This document shows, in pieces, positions 6,241 through 9,831 of a DNA stretch of 9,831 nucleotides; the stretch's first letter is position 1, and each line of letters starts with the position of its first letter. The position numbers were made by a program, and so were the translations under genes. The stretch covers positions 1-9,831 of the forward strand of contig JAAYND010000265.1 of NCBI GenBank assembly GCA_012521035.1, read 5' to 3'. The DNA comes from Methanomicrobiales archaeon (GTDB lineage: Archaea > Halobacteriota > Methanomicrobia > Methanomicrobiales > Methanoculleaceae). The notes under the pieces were generated by a model, which was given only the letters and a program-made list of their open reading frames with translations, was not told where the DNA came from and searched no databases.

Positions 6241-7635
6241 TCAGGGAGCGGCGGCGAGAGGAATCTGTTCCTTTATGAGCGGGTAGTTCGCCGCCTCCCA
6301 GCCGATGGTCCCGCCGAGCAGGTTCACAACATTCCGGAACCCGCGCCTTTGCAGGACGCTTGCTGCAATACCCCCCTTAAACCCGGTATCGCAGTAGACG
6401 ATCACCTGCCTGTCCACCGGTATCTCACTTAATCGGTCCTCAAGGTTCCCGACGTAGATGTGATGGGAACCCTGGATGTGGCCCGTCTCTTCCCGGTTGT
6501 TGATATCCCGCACGTCAAGGATGTAGATCGAGGGATCATCAAGACGCTCCGCGAGGTCGCCGGGAGACCAGGTTCCGGTCCTCTCGCTCCACTCTCCCTG
6601 CTCAAACCATGCGGGAAACCCATCGGCGAGGTATCCGGTGAGGTTGTCGTAGCCGAGCCGCACAAAATGGCGCGCCACGCTGCCGAGGGCCAGGTTGAAG
6701 TCATCGACCAGGATGATCGGATCCTCGTAGTTCAGGAAGTAGCCCATGAAGAGGGGAAGGCCGCCCCGCCAGATGTTGATGCTTCCCGGTATGTGCCCGC
6801 CGGCAAAGCCCGTCGGTGACCTGATATCGACGATCTGTGCCCCCTGGTCTACAAGGGAGCGGATATCACGGGGTGAGACGGCTTTGAGGTGCGGCAGGTT
6901 GTATATCAGGGGCGGGCCGGCGCGGTTGAGCTCCCGCATCTTTCGGAAATAGGGAGGCTCGTAGAGCCGTTCGTTCATCTTGTGCCTGACAAACTCCTCC
7001 TTCCCGAGGGAGAGCAGCCGGTTTGTCGCCTTCTCAAACCCGATGGTCGTGTACTCCCGGTCGCTTATGTTCCCCCCGCAGACCGATCCGGCACCATGGG
7101 CGGGGCAGACGATGACGCCATCATCGAGAGGGAGGATCTTTTCATGGAGGCTTGCGTGCAGCATCTCCGACATCTCCCTCCGCCGCTCCTCGCCGGCAAG
7201 ATCGGTCCTCCCGACCTCCCCGGCGAAGAGCGCATCCCCGGTAAAGATCATCAGCGGGTCGCTGGAGACCGACCGATCGCGCAGGATGAAGGATATACTC
7301 TCCGGTGTGTGGCCCGGCGTCTCCAGCACCTCGAGTTCGATCGAACCGAACTCAAACGTATCCCCTTCGCTGACGCCGGTGCCAAACCCGAACTTCTCCC
7401 TCTTCCCGTGGAGGATCTCGGCCCCGGTCGGCCGGGCGAGCTCCCGGGAACCGCTGACATAATCCTCGTTCTTGTGCGTCTCAAAGATCTTCGTGATCTT
7501 TGCGTTCCAGGTTCTGGCGACACCTGTGTAAATCTGGCAGTCGCGCCTCGGATCGATGACCACCGCCTCCCCGCCCGCTCCGATGATGTATGAGTTGTGG
7601 GCAAGTATATCGGACTTTATCTTCTCAAACTCCAT
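6241..7635 (-). CDS. Metallo-beta-lactamase-fold protein fused to two rhodanese domains
   Basis: This 464-residue protein has an N-terminal MBL-fold domain (about 1-240) and two rhodanese domains (about 255-350 and 365-455). The overall plan resembles persulfide dioxygenase-rhodanese fusions. The canonical THxHxDH metal motif reads THKNEDY (53-59): the second and third metal-binding histidines are Asn56 and Tyr59, while H54, D58, H109 (PGHT), D134 (FTGD) and H180 (CPAH) remain. The first rhodanese has VDDFN where the catalytic cysteine loop belongs, so it is probably inactive. The second keeps C415 in YCDTGFKGG and may transfer sulfane sulfur. A dioxygenase role is doubtful given the altered site and presumed anaerobic host. 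The ATG at 7635 has a GGGAG-type site 5-12 nt upstream. The gene converges on the OsmC gene with 11 bp between stops and has its own promoter. Confidence 0.87.
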   Translation of the reverse strand: MEFEKIKSDILAHNSYIIGAGGEAVVIDPRRDCQIYTGVARTWNAKITKIFETHKNEDYVSGSRELARPTGAEILHGKREKFGFGTGVSEGDTFEFGSIELEVLETPGHTPESISFILRDRSVSSDPLMIFTGDALFAGEVGRTDLAGEERRREMSEMLHASLHEKILPLDDGVIVCPAHGAGSVCGGNISDREYTTIGFEKATNRLLSLGKEEFVRHKMNERLYEPPYFRKMRELNRAGPPLIYNLPHLKAVSPRDIRSLVDQGAQIVDIRSPTGFAGGHIPGSINIWRGGLPLFMGYFLNYEDPIILVDDFNLALGSVARHFVRLGYDNLTGYLADGFPAWFEQGEWSERTGTWSPGDLAERLDDPSIYILDVRDINNREETGHIQGSHHIYVGNLEDRLSEIPVDRQVIVYCDTGFKGGIAASVLQRRGFRNVVNLLGGTIGWEAANYPLIKEQIPLAAAP

Positions 7636-7652
7636 CTCCCTATCTCCCGGGT

Positions 7653-7667
7653 AACAGGATCCCTGTT
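7653..7667. promoter_or_regulatory. Palindrome in the leader of the MBL-rhodanese gene, candidate operator
   Basis: AACAGG (7653-7658) and CCTGTT (7662-7667) form perfect 6-bp inverted arms around a 3-bp spacer. The site lies 18-32 bp before the ATG at 7635 and immediately after the transcription start predicted from the TATA box (near 7671). Archaeal repressors commonly bind at that position. The short arms mean it could also be chance or a small RNA hairpin. Confidence 0.4.
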
Positions 7668-7693
7668 CCTGCTCTGCCGGAAGATGGGAGGGA

Positions 7694-7701
7694 GATATAA
7701 A
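7694..7701 (-). promoter_or_regulatory. TATA box of the MBL-rhodanese gene
   Basis: On the minus strand TTTATATC (7701-7694) stands out in GC-rich surroundings. It predicts transcription starting near 7671, leaving a leader of about 36 nt before the ATG at 7635. It shares bases with the T-tract that follows the upstream synthetase gene. Confidence 0.55.
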
Positions 7702-7704
7702 AAA
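7699..7704 (-). terminator. T6 tract after the acyl-CoA synthetase gene
   Basis: The synthetase stop (7732-7730) is followed on the minus strand by a pyrimidine-rich stretch and then six T (7704-7699), a plausible archaeal intrinsic terminator. The same T-tract forms the upstream half of the next gene's TATA box, so it may serve both functions in a 94-bp gap. Confidence 0.45.
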
Positions 7705-7729
7705 TTACCGGAGTTGGAGAAGAGGAAGA

Positions 7730-9820
7730 TCATCGTCGCATCTTGACCGGGCAGCGGTCGATCAGGGGAGGGGTGGGGCGCTCGCCCGGCCGGGCGGTCC
7801 TGACGCTGAGGATATTCGCCACCGCCTTAAACGCATCCTCAAGCTCAGAGAAGTTCGGGATCCGGCAACTCCGGAGGATGCGAAGCCCGCTCCTGATGCT
7901 ATCGCCGCCGAGCATGCACCCCACCACCATCTTATCGGTATTCCGGGAGAACCGGACGATCTCGTTTGCGATGTGTGTCGGATCAGCGAGCGTGGTCGGC
8001 ACAGCGATCACAAACGCTATATCCCAGAAATCCTGGTGGCGGAGCAGCACATCGAAGAGGGTGGCGAACCGGGTAGCATCAGCATCCCCGATGATATCCA
8101 TCGGGTTTGCGTGGTTCCAGTATGGTGGGAGGAAGGCATCGAGCTCGCGGAGCACATCATCGGGGAGGTCGACCATATCGATCCCGTGTGCCTCAGCGTA
8201 GTCGGATGCGAGGACGGCAAACCCGCCGGCGCTCGTGATGGCGATCGCGCGCTTCCCCTGCGGGTAACCCTCACTTGCCAGGAGCTCTGCGAGGTTGAGG
8301 GCATCCCGCAGGGTCCGGGCCGGGATCACCCCGGCCTGCCTGAACGCTGCGACATAGACGTCGTAACTCCCGGCGAGCGAACCGGTATGGGACGACGCTG
8401 CAACCTTTCCCTTCTGTGACGACCCCGACTTCACCGCCACCACCGGCTTCTTATCGGCGACCTCGCGCATGATCTGCATGAACCCGCGCCCGTCCTGGAT
8501 CTCCTCGATGTAGAGCGCGATCGATCGGGTGGCCTTATCCTGTCCTGCAAACCTGAGGTAGTGCTCAAATCCGAGATCCGCCTGGTTGCCGACACTTATG
8601 ACGCTTGAGAACCCGAAATCCTCAGGGAGGCTCCAGTCGACGACGGTGGTGATGACCGCGCCGCTCTGGGAGACGAACGCCACATCGCCGGCTCTCGGCG
8701 ATACCGGGTCGAACGTGGCGTTGATCCCCTGGTGCGGCATCATGACACCGAGGCAGTTCGGGCCGATGACCCGGATGTTGTGCCGGCGCGCTATATCGAC
8801 GACCTTCTCCTCAAGAGCCACACCGTCCCCCCCGATCTCCCGGAACCCGGCGGTGACGATGACGGCGAGCCTGACGCCTTTTGCCCCGCACTCCTCCATC
8901 ACATCCGGGACAAGGCGGGCCGGCACGGCGATGACCGCCCAGTCGACCGGGCCGGGTATATCGAGGACTGAGGAGTAGGTTTCAAGACCGAAGAGGTCTT
9001 TTCGGGTCGGGTTGACCGGATAGAGGGTGCCGGGGAAGGAGAGGAGGTTTCGGAGGATCGAGTAGCCTACCTTGCCGGGGCTTGCGGATGCCCCGATGAC
9101 GGCTATGGAGTCCGGGTAGAAGATCTCCGCCGGCGCCTCGATCTCCGGGCCGGAAGCGACCTCAGGGGCGGTGGCGGTGCTGACGATGATCCTCGCGTCG
9201 ACGACACTCGCACCATCCTCGTAGAGGATGACCGGGTTTAGATCAAACTCCCGGATCTCCGGATCCCCGGCGAAGAGGCGGGCCATATCGCTGAGGATCC
9301 GGATGAGCGCCTCCTCATCCCTCGGGCCCTCTCCCCGGTATCCCCGGATGAGCCGGTAACCCTCGATCTCCCGGATCATCGCCCGGATATCATCCTCAGT
9401 GGCGGGGAGTACCCGGATGGCGACGTCCTGCAGGAGTTCGACGAGCTTTCCCCCGAGGCCGAATGTGATCACCTTTCCAAACGATGGATCGGTCTTTCCC
9501 CCGATCAGAACCTCAAGTCCGGCCGGCATATGCTTCTCGACGATGATACCGGTGATCTCCGCGTCAGGGGCACGGGTGGCGGCGTTCTGTATGATCGTGC
9601 GGTACGCAGCCTCAGCATCATCGGGGCTCTCGATCCCGGTGATGACGCCGCCGACGTCGCTTTTATGGACGATATCCGGGGAGACGATCTTCATGACAAC
9701 CGGATAGCCTATCAGTTCGGCGGCCGCCCGTGCGTCGCCGGCGCTCGTGACCACCCGGTGGGGGGGCACCGGTATACCGTGTGACTCCAGCAGGTCATAG
9801 CCCTCTGGTTCGGTTAACAT
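7730..9820 (-). CDS. ADP-forming acetyl-CoA (acyl-CoA) synthetase, fused beta-alpha chain; 5' end probably just outside the window
   Basis: The enzyme interconverts acyl-CoA + ADP + Pi and free acid + ATP + CoA in the cytoplasm, through a phosphohistidine. The 696 visible residues hold an ATP-grasp (beta-type) part first (about 1-215), with VHKSDVGGV (H52) matching the beta-subunit phosphohistidine motif and a VKI-type lysine segment near 43-45. A CoA-binding and succinyl-CoA-ligase-like (alpha-type) part follows (about 230-675), with the Rossmann stretch AVIGASASPGKVG, GPNCLG (353-358), SQSGA (384-388) and the catalytic His in SSHTGSLAGS (H478). Both phosphohistidine sites are intact. ATG 9820 abuts GAGAGG with no spacing, and the frame stays open to the edge, where an NTG codon is half visible, so the true start is probably at 9832. 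Substrate preference (acetate or another acid) cannot be read from sequence. Confidence 0.88.
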   Translation of the reverse strand: MLTEPEGYDLLESHGIPVPPHRVVTSAGDARAAAELIGYPVVMKIVSPDIVHKSDVGGVITGIESPDDAEAAYRTIIQNAATRAPDAEITGIIVEKHMPAGLEVLIGGKTDPSFGKVITFGLGGKLVELLQDVAIRVLPATEDDIRAMIREIEGYRLIRGYRGEGPRDEEALIRILSDMARLFAGDPEIREFDLNPVILYEDGASVVDARIIVSTATAPEVASGPEIEAPAEIFYPDSIAVIGASASPGKVGYSILRNLLSFPGTLYPVNPTRKDLFGLETYSSVLDIPGPVDWAVIAVPARLVPDVMEECGAKGVRLAVIVTAGFREIGGDGVALEEKVVDIARRHNIRVIGPNCLGVMMPHQGINATFDPVSPRAGDVAFVSQSGAVITTVVDWSLPEDFGFSSVISVGNQADLGFEHYLRFAGQDKATRSIALYIEEIQDGRGFMQIMREVADKKPVVAVKSGSSQKGKVAASSHTGSLAGSYDVYVAAFRQAGVIPARTLRDALNLAELLASEGYPQGKRAIAITSAGGFAVLASDYAEAHGIDMVDLPDDVLRELDAFLPPYWNHANPMDIIGDADATRFATLFDVLLRHQDFWDIAFVIAVPTTLADPTHIANEIVRFSRNTDKMVVGCMLGGDSIRSGLRILRSCRIPNFSELEDAFKAVANILSVRTARPGERPTPPLIDRCPVKMRR

Positions 9821-9831
9821 CCTCTCTGACA

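Noticed and set aside
6224..6246. Inverted repeat CCCTGA...TCAGGG around the palindrome GGGATCCC at the junction of the converging OsmC and MBL-rhodanese genes, considered as a bidirectional terminator.
   Set aside because: The arms are largely explained by both genes ending in a Pro codon plus TGA, and no T-tract follows on either strand.
6889..7593. A 234-codon plus-strand open frame inside the MBL-rhodanese gene.
   Set aside because: It is antisense to the MBL domain, whose motifs read cleanly on the minus strand, and no start signals precede it.

Overview
The window looks like a GC-rich euryarchaeal methanogen, most likely Methanomicrobiales and perhaps Methanoculleus or a close relative. 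This is a judgement from family resemblance, not a search. The support is a four-subunit archaeal ferredoxin-dependent pyruvate/2-oxoacid oxidoreductase, a single-chain ADP-forming acyl-CoA synthetase, archaeal TATA-type promoters (two placed for leaderless transcripts), T-tract terminators, and strongly GC-ending codons. I see no rRNA, tRNA, CRISPR array, IS element or phage gene. No gap between genes exceeds about 130 bases.

Layout. (1) 1-2632, plus strand: a tightly overlapping operon for beta (5' end cut by the window), alpha, gamma and delta subunits of pyruvate:ferredoxin oxidoreductase (pyruvate synthase), in the order B-A-C-D. (2) 2610-2999, minus strand: a small protein of unknown function made of two equally spaced zinc-ribbon-like repeats; its 3' end overlaps the delta gene by 23 bp, tail to tail. 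(3) 3000-3104: a divergent promoter region. (4) 3105-3407, plus: a very short Hsp20/alpha-crystallin protein, followed by a T7 terminator. (5) 3535-6229, plus: a two-gene unit of a YyaL/SSP411-type thioredoxin-domain protein and an OsmC-family protein that probably starts at TTG. (6) 6241-7635, minus: a metallo-beta-lactamase-fold protein fused to two rhodanese domains, converging on the OsmC gene with 11 bp between stop codons. (7) 7730 to the right edge, minus: an ADP-forming acetyl-CoA synthetase with ATP-grasp and CoA-ligase parts fused in beta-alpha order.

Functional picture. The two ends share acetyl-CoA: the synthetase interconverts acyl-CoA + ADP + Pi and acid + ATP + CoA, and pyruvate synthase carboxylates acetyl-CoA to pyruvate with reduced ferredoxin, the main route of carbon into biosynthesis in methanogens. 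The middle holds stress and thiol/sulfur proteins: a small heat-shock protein, a CxxC thioredoxin-fold protein, an OsmC-fold protein lacking one of its two usual cysteines, and an MBL/rhodanese fusion whose metal site and first rhodanese site are altered while the second rhodanese keeps its cysteine. I see no wholly new system. The best leads are the altered MBL-rhodanese with a palindrome in its leader, the duplicated zinc-ribbon protein, and the minimal Hsp20 with a dyad around its TATA box.
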